Origin: Enoplolaimus lenunculus
Lineage: Eukaryota > Nematoda > Enoplea > Enoplida > Thoracostomopsidae
Assembly: GCA_030248215.1 (NCBI GenBank)
Contig: JASANG010004072.1
Span: 1-64,000 of the forward strand
Direction of reading: 5' to 3'
DNA length: 64,000 nt
Shown here: positions 20,577 to 30,900 of the stretch, in pieces
How the letters are laid out: each line of letters opens with the position of its first letter
Position numbering within the stretch: the stretch's first letter is position 1
The notes under the pieces: model-generated
Told to the model about the DNA's origin: nothing
Database searches by the model: none
The model's input: only the letters and a program-made list of their open reading frames with translations
Translations under genes and position numbers: made by a program

Positions 20577-23500
20577 GTAAGCCGTGGTCAGGCATCATTA
20601 ACCTTTTTGAGAAGTTTCTCATCAGGGAAGTGAAACGAAATTATTTTTCAATCATGGCTCAAAAGATCAGAGGCGAAACGTTTTGTTTTCTGCAGGACTG
20701 CAATAGAATTAGGTTAAACTTTAGACGAATTTTTTTGCTATGGCTTAGCCTTGGGCATAGAAATAAACTCATTTTTACTGAGTAGGCTTAGGTTTAGGAA
20801 TATGCTTATACTGCTGTTACGGTCTTGTTCTATACATTGGCCGAAATCTTCAGTCAATGGTTTAACCTTACTTCCATTTTCAAATAAACCAGTTTCAGCT
20901 TTTGACAGAGAAAATATGGCCTTAATTAAAAATAGGTTTAAGAAAGTAATTAGGTGTTTATAAATTGACAAGGTTACATTCTTTGAAAATTTCCAAAAAG
21001 GGGCTGTTGTATTGTACCCTGAAGCTTAAATCCAAACGTCACAATGACAAAGGAGGGGGGCTTGCTTAATTAAACTCTCTCCCCTGGTTACATCCTTGGT
21101 TCGAAACAAAAGTTACTAAAAATTAGAAACATTGGTTACAATTTTAAATTTTTGCAGCATATCTATATATTAAAGCTGGAACGCCCCACATGCGTATTTT
21201 GGGCAACTTTCCAGCGTTACGTTTTGTTTACAATAATTTCTTACGAAATACACGTGATTGATCTATGAGAAGAAAATTAGCAAAGAAATTTTTGTGTTTT
21301 CGCTAACTTTTGCGCATTGCGCAAAGCTGGCAGACTAGTACTGTTTATTTGCAGTGGGAGTGAATCAAGAAAGTATTTGAAAAAAGATTTTGTAACGTTA
21401 CTGCGGTATATGTGACTTCTAGAAAATTTTTTCCAATCATATTTAGATTATGGTATTTTAGGAATTAATCGGTGAAGGCTCAAACGAAAGTCAGCTACTC
21501 AAATTGCTTGGTGACTCTTCGTTTATGATCAAAATCCTTATTGCGGCAGCGCCTCCAGGCGTTGGTTTGCTCATAAAAGTATGAATCAATGTAAAAATCA
21601 GGGACGGAACGTTTTTCTCTTAGCCTGCAATAGAGTAAGCATAAGCTTTAGACAATTTTTTGCTTAATGTAGTGATCCGAATGAGAGGGCGTAATATGGC
21701 GCACAATTGTGAGTCCCAATTAATAAGATTCCGCATCCCTAATTAGAGTCTGTAAGCGGACAGTGTCCTTAAACACTAATTAGAGTCTATAAAAATGCCA
21801 CTTATCCCTAATCATAGTGCATAAATGAATCCAGGACCAAATAAATTGCGGGTTACAAAAACTAACAGTCGACAACCAAATAACGGGGGTACCTTCTGGA
21901 GAGGCCAATAAATATCAGTCCCCCCTATTCGGGTCATTACAGCAAGCTTAGCTAAGTCGTCGGCTTAGGTATAAACTCATTTGTACACTTAGGCTTAGGC
22001 TATTGAATATGCTTGTACTACTGTTACGGCCCTGTTCTATACGTTAGCCAAAGTATGACAATTTTTTTCGTGGTATTTAATAAACGATGTCTAATGTTTG
22101 CTAAAACGCTATTTTAGCATCAACATAAACGCTTCAGCCCATGTAAAGATCAGCGGCGGAACGTTTTTCTGTGGGACTGCGACTGAGTAAGCTTAAGTTT
22201 TAGACTAATTTTTTTGCTTGGCTTAGGCTTAGGCTTAGGCTTACGAATATGCTCATTTTTACGTTTCGGCTTAGGCTAAGGCTTAGGCTTAGGCCTAGGA
22301 ATAGGCACATTGTTACGCTTAGGCTTAGGGTATTAAGGCTTAGGCTTAGGAATATGCTCATTCTTACGTTTCGGCTTTGGCTACGGCTTAGGCTTAGGCC
22401 TAGGAATATGTACATTGTTACGCTTAGGCTTAGGGTATTAAGGCTTAGGCTTAGGAATATGCTCATTCTTACGTTTCGGCTTTGGCTACGGCTTAGGCTT
22501 AGGCCTAGGAATATGTACATTGTTACGCTTAGGCTTAGGGTAAGGCTTAGGCTTAGGAATATGCTCATTCTTACGCTTCGGCTTAGGCTAAGGCTTAGGC
22601 TTAGGCCTAGGAATATACACATTGTTACGCTTAGCCTTAGGCTAAGGCTTAGGCTTAGGCTTAGGAATATGCTTATAATATTGTTCCGCCCCTGTTCGTT
22701 ACATTGGCCAACGCTTCAATGAAAACACGAAAAGTGCTTTGTATTTTTGACACGATTGCTTAAGTTTGTTGTGTTTACTGTAATTTCTTCTTTGCTTTTA
22801 GAGGTGTAGCGTTCTTTAGCGGAACTGCATTCTAGTACGCTTACGTCTTAGTTTAATTTTAGCTAAAGTTTAGGCTCAGGTTTAGGTTTTGTATTTGAAT
22901 TATTTTATATGCTACGGTTTACGTGTAGGAATTTTTGTTGGCAAGGGCCGAAGCAGCCCCCTATACCCACCATTTGGGGGCACCCCTAAAGATGCCACAA
23001 TCATTACCGAATGAAATGAAACCGCCGAAGTTTTCAAATACGTCAGGCTTCACGCTCGATCCGCTCGCGAGTTTGATACTATTCTACATTTCCGCGATTT
23101 TTAAAATGGCTTTAGACACTACGCAGGCCTTACAATAACAACCAAACTGCTAAATGCCAAAAATTTTCTCGCTCGCTGCACTCGTTGGCTCACAATTTTA
23201 CTTAAGATCATTCTAATGAAATTAAATAATTGCGGTAAAAAGAATTTTTTAAGTGAAGTGTGCCATGTACTCTCTCCCCCGGTTGGAGCATATGAAGATT
23301 GTAAAAAGTTTTACCTAAAATATGAGCTGTTTAACTATTTTAGCAAAAAATGTCAAAAAAATTTCGCGCTGCGGGCGGAATTTGATTCATTTTAAAAATA
23401 CCTTCACTTTCTAGGTCCACCATTTTGCAACTTTTGTGTGAAACTGTTGGAAGGGCGGCCGCATAGCTATCACACACGAGCGTAAGCTCGAGAACCTTAG

Positions 23501-25536
23501 ATCAAACATCGATAAATTCTGTATCCACACCTACACTGGGGTGCTCAACCGCGGATGGGACCCACCCCTGTCTGCTCCGGCTCTTGCATAATGGGTATCT
23601 TTCGTTACCCAGGAACAAAATTTTCCGTGTTATTTAAATCAAGTCAGAAGTGAAACGCCCAAGCTTTATTGTTAATTGCTCTCTAAAAGCTTAAACTAAC
23701 TTGATTTAAGCTTAAGCCAATCCACCAGTATTAAACTAACTTTTTAGATTAACTAAACTAACAGGTAGGTTTACGCTTAAACTCATTTAAAATATTACAT
23801 ATTTTCAGTTTAAGCTAAACTTATTGAACTGTTAGATACACGGCTGCACGTTTTACTTAATCTAAAAATAAGTTTACTTAAACTCTTGTTAAAGTTAAAA
23901 ACACATTAGTTTAAGCAAGAGTGGATGATCACTCTTTATAACAAGAGTGTGCAACTGGGTATATTCTGCGTATTAAAGAATGTACCCGGCACGCGTTGCG
24001 TTTTTGGCCTACTCCCCCTTGTTTAGGGGGTCTTTATGCAGTTTTATATCGTAGTAAAGAACGAAATTGTAACCCCCCTTGTTGAAGGGCGTGGGTAGGT
24101 GTACTGAAGCATACTGTTAATCTCTTGCTTAAACCCCCTTTGATTGAGGAAGGTCGAACAAAAATGCAACGCGTGCCGGTACATTCTTTAATACACAGAA
24201 TGTACCCAGTTGCACTCTCTTGTTATAAAGAGTGATCATCCACTCTTGGTTTAAGTAAAACTTAAAATTCTAGTTTTAGTTAGTCCGTCCAGCCACTTAA
24301 GTTTTACTTAAACTGATACCCAAGTTTAGTTAAGCTGTAATTTAAATATAAGTTTTTAGATAGCGGTGATAGGTGCTACACACAGTTGAGAATAGAATTG
24401 TTGGTTTCAGGGAACAATTAACTGCTCATTGCTGGACATGATTCGGTTTTTCAATCAATTAATTCTTGAAAATATTGAAGAATATAAATTTCGTATCGCA
24501 TGCGATCAGTTTGGATCTGACGATGTTTGTAAGTTTCAAAGTTTGAGACAAATTGCAGTTCCACGCTTAAGTGTTTCGGCCAATGTAAAAGAACACGAGC
24601 GGAACAGCATTACACTAAGCTTATTTATAAGCCTAGGCCTAAGCCTAAACCTAAGCGTAAGAATGAGTTTATTCCTAAGCTTTAGCCTAAGCCTAAGCCT
24701 AAACCTAAGCGTAATAATGAGTTTATTGCTAAGCTTTAGCCTTAGCCTAAGCCTAAACCTAAAGCGTAATAATGAGTTTATTCCTAAGCCTACGCCTAAG
24801 CCTAAGCCTAAACCTAAGCGTAAGAATGAGTTTATTCCTAATTCTAAGCCTAAGCCTAAGCCTAAAGCCAAGCAGAAAAATTAGTCTAAAGCTTAAGCTT
24901 ACTCTGTTATAGTCCCACAGAAAAACGTTCCGCGCCTGATTTTCTTTACATGGGCCAGTGTTTCAAATGTTGTTTCGTGAAATTAAAATTTCAAAAACTT
25001 GCGATGCTAAAACAGTTTTTAAATTTCCGAGTACACAACCGTTTGGTGCTAATTTTTATCAGCCTCATAGAATAAGGAACGTAATCAGAATTTCATTTCG
25101 GGAAAGTATCTCAATCTCAACTAAAAAAGGTTCTTGAAAAACTATTTTAGACAAAGAACGCAACCACAGCGGCTGCGGCCTGTGCGAAATCCGATTGGCT
25201 GCACTGGTGCATCGCGTTGTGATTGGCTACTTAAAATCAGCTCCTGCTCCAGCGACACCACCTATCGGCGACCGAGATCAAACTGAATTCGCTAAAAATC
25301 AAAATGATGACCCTGTCGTACAACAGTTGCTAATTCGTCAAAGTTTACGGAAAGTTTACAGTCGAGACGCCAAACTTAAAGCGTGGCGGAAGTTCGCAAA
25401 CGGTTCGTTGTATTATATGAAACGCGGGGCCCGAAAATCACAACTGAAGCTGTATGGGAAGCTTAGCGAAGCGGATCGGCAGTTTCAAGCAGTTATTGAG
25501 CATGACAATGTGCATTGTATTGCACTGGGACACTGA
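20445..25536 (+). CDS. Globin-like protein, N-terminally myristoylated, heme histidines apparently lost (4 exons)
   Basis: Exons 20445-20576, 21462-21578, 24411-24528 and 25241-25536 join in consistent phase (0, 0, 1) to 663 bases (220 aa). It starts MGNRWS, which fits the N-myristoylation rule MGxxxS. LTRHERDIIQDTW is the globin A helix (LTxxExxxIxxxW). SFMIKILIAAAP fits the B helix and the C-helix proline. LLDMIRFF fits E, with Met where distal His (LDHIR in neuroglobin) would be. CDQFGSDDV fits F (LGxxHV), with Asp for the proximal His. AWRKFANGSLYYMKRG fits H. Nematodes have many membrane-linked globins. If the model is right, heme is probably not bound normally; it may be a signalling relic or adaptor. 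A missing short exon between 2 and 3 is possible, since the C-to-F span is about 10 residues short. A pseudogene cannot be excluded. Confidence 0.6.
20656..20842 (+). mobile_element. Family A MITE in globin-like intron 1
   Basis: Ends GGCTCAAAAGATCAGAGGCG and CTTGTTCTATACATTGGCC. Confidence 0.8.
21162..21338 (+). mobile_element. Helitron-like nonautonomous element in globin-like intron 1
   Basis: It starts TCTATATATTAAAGCTGG and ends GCAGACTAG, lying between A and T as Helitrons do, with palindromic TGCGCATTGCGCA near the 3' end. A second full-length copy at 52180-52353 has the same ends. Confidence 0.65.
21462..21578 (+). CDS. Globin-like exon 2: B and C helices
   Basis: Acceptor GGTATTTTAG, then 39 codons starting ELIGEGSNESQLLKLLGDSS, ending LLIK at an AAAA|GTATGA donor. 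Compared with neuroglobin there are about 10 extra residues between the A and B helices. A family A MITE starts at 21585, and its target duplication repeats the donor. Confidence 0.6.
21585..22050 (+). mobile_element. Family A MITE at the exon 2 splice donor, interrupted by family C
   Basis: Left end CAATGTAAAAATCAGGGACG, right end GTTCTATACGTTAGCC. The flanks AAGTATGA are duplicated and include the exon 2 donor GTATGA. A family C element sits inside at 21667-21942. Confidence 0.82.
21667..21942. mobile_element. Family C MITE, nested
   Basis: Ends TGTAGTGATCCGAATGAGAG and CCCTATTCGGGTCATTACA form an inverted repeat. It is inside the family A MITE at 21585-22050. Confidence 0.8.
22137..22709 (+). 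mobile_element. Large family A MITE in globin-like intron 2
   Basis: Ends GCCCATGTAAAGATCAGCGG and CTGTTCGTTACATTGGCC, flanked by AACGCTTCA on both sides. A ~120 bp block with ACATTGTTACGCTTAGG is repeated inside. Confidence 0.88.
22795..23640. other. Degraded repeats, no gene
   Basis: 22795-22930 looks like a decayed family A MITE. The rest includes phrases such as CTCGCTCGCTGCACTCGTTG but no family could be named. It lies in globin-like intron 2. Confidence 0.35.
23916..24248. mobile_element. Foldback element with CAAGAGTGGATGATCA ends
   Basis: Long inverted ends (CAAGAGTGGATGATCACTCT and its complement) continue inward through ACTGGGTA.ATTCTG. The arms are about 85 bp and the spacer about 160 bp. 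A fragment of the arm recurs at 57003-57030. Confidence 0.8.
24411..24528 (+). CDS. Globin-like exon 3: E and F helices
   Basis: Acceptor TTGGTTTCAG and donor GTTT|GTAAGT are both strong. It encodes LLDMIRFFNQLILENIEEYK and then CDQFGSDDV. The exon ends in phase 1, agreeing with exon 4. A family A MITE with an exact 8-bp duplication starts 50 bp downstream. Confidence 0.6.
24578..24956 (-). mobile_element. Family A MITE with exact 8-bp duplication, 50 bp after globin-like exon 3
   Basis: Ends GGCCAATGTAAAAGAACACG and TTTTCTTTACATGGGCC, flanked by AGTGTTTC on both sides. A block with GCGTAAGAATGAGTTTATTC is repeated inside. Confidence 0.9.
25241..25536 (+). CDS. Globin-like exon 4: G/H helices and C-terminal tail
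   Basis: Acceptor TTAAAATCAG, then a 98-codon terminal exon ending HCIALGH and TGA. LKAWRKFANGSLYYMKRG fits the H helix. The first 20 residues are Pro/Ala-rich, and a tail of about 35 residues beyond H is rich in charged residues. The upstream sequence is also open in this frame, so the exact acceptor is less certain. Confidence 0.6.
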
Positions 25537-25556
25537 TTGCTGTCGATACAGCACAA

Positions 25557-25936
25557 AAATGAATATGCTTGTACTACTGTTCCGACCTTGTTCTATACAT
25601 TGGCCCTTACAAAATGCACCAGCGCGTGTTGCATTTTTGACTGACCTTTGTTTCGTTGAGAGGGGTCGATATCACATGCAATATATGAGTGAACAAGCTT
25701 GGATCGTTTTCCGGCGGGGCTGTAATAGAGTCAGTTTAAGCTTTAGACTAACTTTTTTGCTTAAGCTTAGGCTTAGGAACAGGCTACGCTTAGGCTTAGG
25801 GGTAGGCTTAAGCTTAGGTTAATGAATATGCTTGTGCTACTGTTCCGACCCTGTTCTATATATTGGCCCTTACAAAATGTACCAGCGCGTGTTGCATTTT
25901 TGACTGACCTTTGTTTCGTTGAGAGGGGTCGATTTT
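25557..25936 (+). repeat. Tandem duplication (about 262 bp unit) carrying family A MITE ends
   Basis: A MITE right end at 25557-25604 is followed by a 72-bp unique stretch (GCGCGTGTTGCATTTTTGAC). A MITE at 25688-25868 is then followed by the same stretch again (25865-25936). The duplication includes host flank, so it is not a simple second insertion. Confidence 0.75.
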
Positions 25937-25937
25937 T

Positions 25938-26085
25938 GGCCAATGTAAAGTACTGGGGCGGAACAGTATTATAAGCATATCCCTGAGCTTAAGCCTAAGC
26001 CAAGCGAAATAATTAGTCTAAAGCTTAAGCTTACTATTTTCTAGTCTCACAGAAAAACGTTCCGCCCCTGAACTTTACATGGGCC
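25938..26085 (-). mobile_element. Family A MITE
   Basis: Ends GGCCAATGTAAAGTACTGG and GAACTTTACATGGGCC. Confidence 0.85.
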
Positions 26086-26125
26086 CAAATTTTTAAGAAC
26101 AAAGTTCTCAGTTCGAGTGTACAAA

Positions 26126-26337
26126 CACTGAAAATTCCAGTGAGTTAATTTAAATTCAAAATGTACTAAATTCCTTAGTATGAATTAAGACTTTGACAAC
26201 TTAGAATTCTGAGACAGGTCAACTTTTAGAGTGAGAATTAACTTAACTCAGAGTGAATTTAAGATTACTGATATTAACTCGAAGACAACTAATTCGCTCG
26301 TTAAGTTGATTAATCAAGTCATTGGAATATTACAGTG
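26126..26337. mobile_element. Family F MITE
   Basis: Ends CACTGAAAATTCCAGTGAG and ATATTACAGTG, with GAATTAACTTAACTC-type internal inverted motifs. Confidence 0.65.
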
Positions 26338-26749
26338 TAGTTCTGTTGGCAACCGTAAAATAGGCAAATAAATAGTTTTTATTATTCACAGGACTGTTTC
26401 AAGGTTCGGGGGGCATCTGGAACTAATTTGAAACCATTTGATCCATCTTGACAATTTGTTATCTATAGCTTCCTCTTAAAATTTAATTTTTTTCAACGGA
26501 AATGTGTTATTTTTTACGAATATATATTTAACAATTACAATAAATATACAATTCATCAGATTTGAAGAATAACTATTAGAAACCGTAACCTATACACGAT
26601 TGGTCAAAACAGTGGCGTACCGTAAAATACCAATTGACGGGGGTCGGCTTTGAAAAACGGGTCAACATTAAACTCGTATTAGGATACGGTTTCTTTTGAC
26701 TAGATTTGTTATTTTGAGGTATGTATATATGTATACAATTGAAACAACG

Positions 26750-27166
26750 ATATATGTCGTAGCCCAAGTCGTAATTTAACCCAATTTCGATTTCGGCTAA
26801 CCCCATTGCGAATTGGGCTAGCCTAGGGCGTAATTACGGCTTGGGCTAACATACGGCGTAATTATTTATATGCAACAAGTGTACACCTTGTGATTGGTTA
26901 CTACCTTAATGCCATACTCTAATACGATTGGCCGATGAAAATATTTTTTCGATTAGCTAAGTAATCGCTACCTATGGGCTACCTAACAGTTTGTTTTACT
27001 GAGCATAGCGGAATCAAGCTGGGTTACGACTATCAAGTAACCAATTAGAAAACACACAGATTTATCTGACATGATTCCGCCTTGGGCTAACCCAAGTCGT
27101 AATTTCGCTTCGGACTAATTCAATTCGGAATTGGGCTGAATTACGACTTATGCTACAATATATATC
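26750..27166. mobile_element. Family G MITE (ATATATGTCGTAGCCCAAG ends)
   Basis: Inverted ends ATATATGTCGTAGCCCAAG and ACTTATGCTACAATATATA, with AATTGGGCTA motifs repeated inside. Sister copies at 27501-27880 and 47717-47945. Confidence 0.75.
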
Positions 27167-27500
27167 TATGCAGTTCTTTTGAAAGTACTACTGGCAAACG
27201 CTTGATCTTAGGCTCTTCCTAATTATAGGGGGACGCATGTTCCGTTAAAATTTAAAACAAGGTACTTTTATTAGTTGGGCAAGGATTTTTTAGGCTGAAA
27301 TCCTCGATTTATATTGAATTTTCTATGGGATGGTTTAGGGCACCTGCGTTGATCCAGAATCTATGACATTTTAGAATGGAAGAAGTTGTTTTATATGCAT
27401 TGTATGCTTTTTATGCAATTATTTGTTAATCAAATTTAAAATATTTCGGAAATAAGGTAATTAAATAGGGCTGAGTGATACGTTTTGTATTAACGACAGA

Positions 27501-27880
27501 ATATATATGTCGTAGCCCAAAACAGAACTAAGACCAATTTCGAATTGGGCTAGTCCAGCGCGGAATTACGACTTGGGCTAGACCACGGTATAGTTGTTTC
27601 TCAACTACAAGTGCACGCCTTGCGATTGAGTACTACCTTAACGCCATACTCGAATTCGATGAGCTAATGCGAATACTATTTTTCCTTGGCTGAGTAATCG
27701 TTAAGTACCTGTTGGCTGCCAAGCATTTTTTACTAAGCTAATTTACCGCTCGCTATCTTGTAGCCAATTAGAACAACGCACAGCTTTATCAGATATGATA
27801 CTGCCTCAAGTCGTAATTCCGCTTTGTATTAACCTAATTCGAAATTGGGCTAAATTACGACTTGCGCTGCGACATATATA
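27501..27880. mobile_element. Family G MITE
   Basis: Ends ATATATATGTCGTAGCCC and CGCTGCGACATATATA. It lies 30 bp beyond the stop codon of the pseudo-astacin gene, so it may be in the 3' UTR. Confidence 0.78.
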
Positions 27881-27911
27881 CCATCATTTACGAGAATAAT
27901 AAACTTCAAAT

Positions 27912-27961
27912 TTAGCCATCTCGAGGACGACCAGCTATAGACCAGTTGCGTCCAAACGGAC
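27912..27961 (-). CDS. Pseudo-astacin exon 26: terminal exon and stop
   Basis: Acceptor AATACATTTCAG in the expected phase, then a tail ending [14 protein letters not shown] and a TAA stop. The total coding length is then an exact multiple of three. No domain or membrane anchor is seen, so the product should be secreted. A possible poly(A) signal (AATAAA on the minus strand) is at 27267-27272. Confidence 0.55.
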
Positions 27962-30900
27962 CTGAAATGTATTTAAAAAGGATTCAATCCAAGTTGAAAT
28001 ACTTAACCCTTTGTGATACCTAATAAAAATTAATAAAACTGGTTCAACATTTATGAACCTCATTACTTTTTGCCATCATTGTTTCTTAATTGTCAAATGA
28101 AGATTCGAACCCGAACAAATTGATTTTATGTCGAATATTACAACCACTGCACCACACAACACCTGCCAAGGTCTGTTTAGGTTCTACGAAAACAATTTAT
28201 GTTTCAAACGAAATTATACTGTACCGAAATGAAATCATAGCCAAACTTCTGCTTACTTCTCATAGCAGGGCAGGCCGGTTGAGCAACGGTTCTTTGATCT
28301 CGCCGACAAAAATCTTGACACGAAATGCCGCCAGCTTGTTCTTGTTGTAGTATTTCACGATGTCGATCCGAAATACAGACGCTGCCACAACCGTAACGAT
28401 CACAGTTGCTCCATTGACTCCACGCCGCGAGTTTACAGTTGACTAAAAATATATTTTTTAAAATACAATTGATTTTCAAAGACAAGTAATATTTAAGACA
28501 ATTTTATTGGTTAACAGCTTCATTGGCTCAAAATCGTCGCCAATTGAACGTTGACTGAAATTTAATTTTGCAAAATGTTTTGAATTTAAGACATTTATTG
28601 TTTTAAAACTTCAAAAACTATTGTTGAGTAAATTTCAGACAATTTGCTTGATTAACTGCTTCCATTGAATCGAGGAAAACTAAATTTCAATTATCAAATA
28701 AAATACAGACCATTTATAAAATTAATGGTTTTCAAATTTTAGCCAATGTTACTTTTAGAGTCGTAATAGTAACATAAACGCATTCATAAGCTTAATCCCA
28801 AGCAAAACAATTAGTCTAAAGCCTAACGGTTGCGTTATACTTTACTGAGCCAGTCGCCGGCGCGGCAACGTTTTTATCGTGCCACGGACCGGCATCCGGC
28901 GGCGTGCGGTAAATTTTAATAAAAAGTTCAAAAGCGCCGCGCGCGCGGCAACGTTTTTATCGTGCCACGGACCGGCATCCGGCGCCGTTTTACGGCATCC
29001 GGCGGCACGCGGTAAGTATAGCGCCACCCTAATCTGCTGTCTACGTATGTCCCGTGAGAAAAAACGTGACGCCCATTGGAAGTAATTCGGCCTGAAATTT
29101 TGATGGAGGGACACATTTGTAAGGATTCTTACCTGGACATGGGGGTAAGTTAACCGATTGTCGGGTTTCCGATAGCCGGTAGCGGTCGCAGCTTTGCCCA
29201 CCGTATTGTCCGTATCGTGTGATGTGACGGTTACGATTGACCCAACAACGGCCACAAGTGACGTCACATGAACTCCACGCGGACCATGCGGATACTTGAC
29301 AGTCGACCGGATCTAAAACATAAACCGGTTCCGGTTACTTTTTACGTCTTTAAAAAATCTTACATTTAACCTTTTCTCTCATAGAGGATACTGTGAGCAA
29401 CTTGGCACGATTTGTGCAAGCCGAAATAATGCGCAATAGGCACAGAACAACATCTACTCAAGACTGCGAGAGTCACTTTACACTGCAAAAAATAGAGAGT
29501 CAAATTAACTTCCTCCGAAATAGGCTTTTCCGGATTACACAAACTGAGTCAAAAATTCGACTCCGCCAGAGTCAAATTGCGTCGAATTTGACTCTGGCGG
29601 AGTCGAATTTTGACTCAGTTTGTGTAGTCAGGAAAAGCCTGTTTCGGAAAGAGTCAATTTGACTCCCTGTTTTTTGCAGTGTAGGCTTTAGCATAAAACT
29701 CCGGTAGTCGAGCGGCGATCACAAACGATATCGATCCAAGAGTGTTCGCATCACAGCTGGAAACTTGAGTACTCATATGATATACACAGTTGGATAAAGT
29801 GTGAAAATTATAAAGGTAACAAAATTCAAAAATATTTCCAAAATATCAAACAATTTTCACCCCCCCCCCCGTAAATATTCTACCGCCAGTCGTTGCGGAC
29901 TTTTTCTCCCAAAGTTGCAGTTCCTGAACCGCTTTCTATTCCCTTAAGAAAAAGTTTCAACTTTGTTCGAATGCCAATAACCTCGACTCTCGTCACCGTT
30001 TTTACCCCCCCCCAAAGTCGTTGATCTGGTTATGGGTGCGCCACCCCTGAAATGCAGTCAATAAAATACCGTAACAAGTCGGCTGCGACAGTGTTTTTGC
30101 TTCGTTCGTTTGAAAATCAACGCACTCAATGCCACCAAATAGAGCTTCAGCGAGCACTTTACGACTCCGGATAACTCGACACGACCCACAGGTTTTATCA
30201 CACGTGGACCATTCAGACCAGGATGTTAAGTCACAGTCTTTTGGTTCTAAAATAGGTTCAGCAAGAGTGCATGATACAAGGTAATTCTTGAGGTTCCGCA
30301 TGGTACCAAATGTACCACTGGGCGTTACTTTTTTTGTCTACCCACCGCATTTAGAGGGGGGTACAACCTGTGCGAACCATGACCTGTCGTTTTCGGCATC
30401 AAAAATGCTCCGGTTATTGTGTAATTTAGGGGTATTGCATGTGACAGCGACCCCCACTAAATATTGGGGGTCGGTCAAAAACCCAACGCCCTGTGGTACA
30501 TTTTGTGTGTCATGCGGACTGTAAGCGTTGCATACCTTGTATTATCCACTCTTGATTTAAACGGTTATACCAGAGAATGTTTGTTATTTTTCAATCTATT
30601 TTCTAAAAAGGTTTTACAAACAACTTAACCGTCCAATCAATATTTTGCAGGTTGTATAACCGAATATCCGTTTTCCGTTTCCGTTATTTTTACAATCCAT
30701 TTACACCCAGGCATTTTGTTACCACGCGATGTATATCTTACTTGTGGCCAATGTATATAACAGGGCCGGATCGTTTTCCGGAGGGGATTATAATGGAGTC
30801 AGTTTAAGCTTTAGACTAATTTTTTGCTTAGGCTTAGGCTTAGGCTTAGAAACAGGCTCATCCATACGCTTAGGCTTAGGCTTTGGCTTAGGCTTAGGCC

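Noticed and set aside
20570-20655. A second globin B-helix segment (SGIINLFEKFLIREVKRNYF) in another frame after exon 1
   Set aside because: It looks globin-like, but its frame does not join exon 1 through any splice sites, and exon 2 at 21462 supplies a phase-correct B helix.
26576-26806. Minus-strand 76-codon frame considered as the last exon of the TSP1 gene
   Set aside because: It overlaps a family G MITE and has no acceptor in the needed phase; 27912-27961 fits phase and has a good acceptor.
28842-29267. 141-codon minus-strand frame
   Set aside because: It is a read-through of a family D MITE and the antisense frame of TSP1 exon 24.
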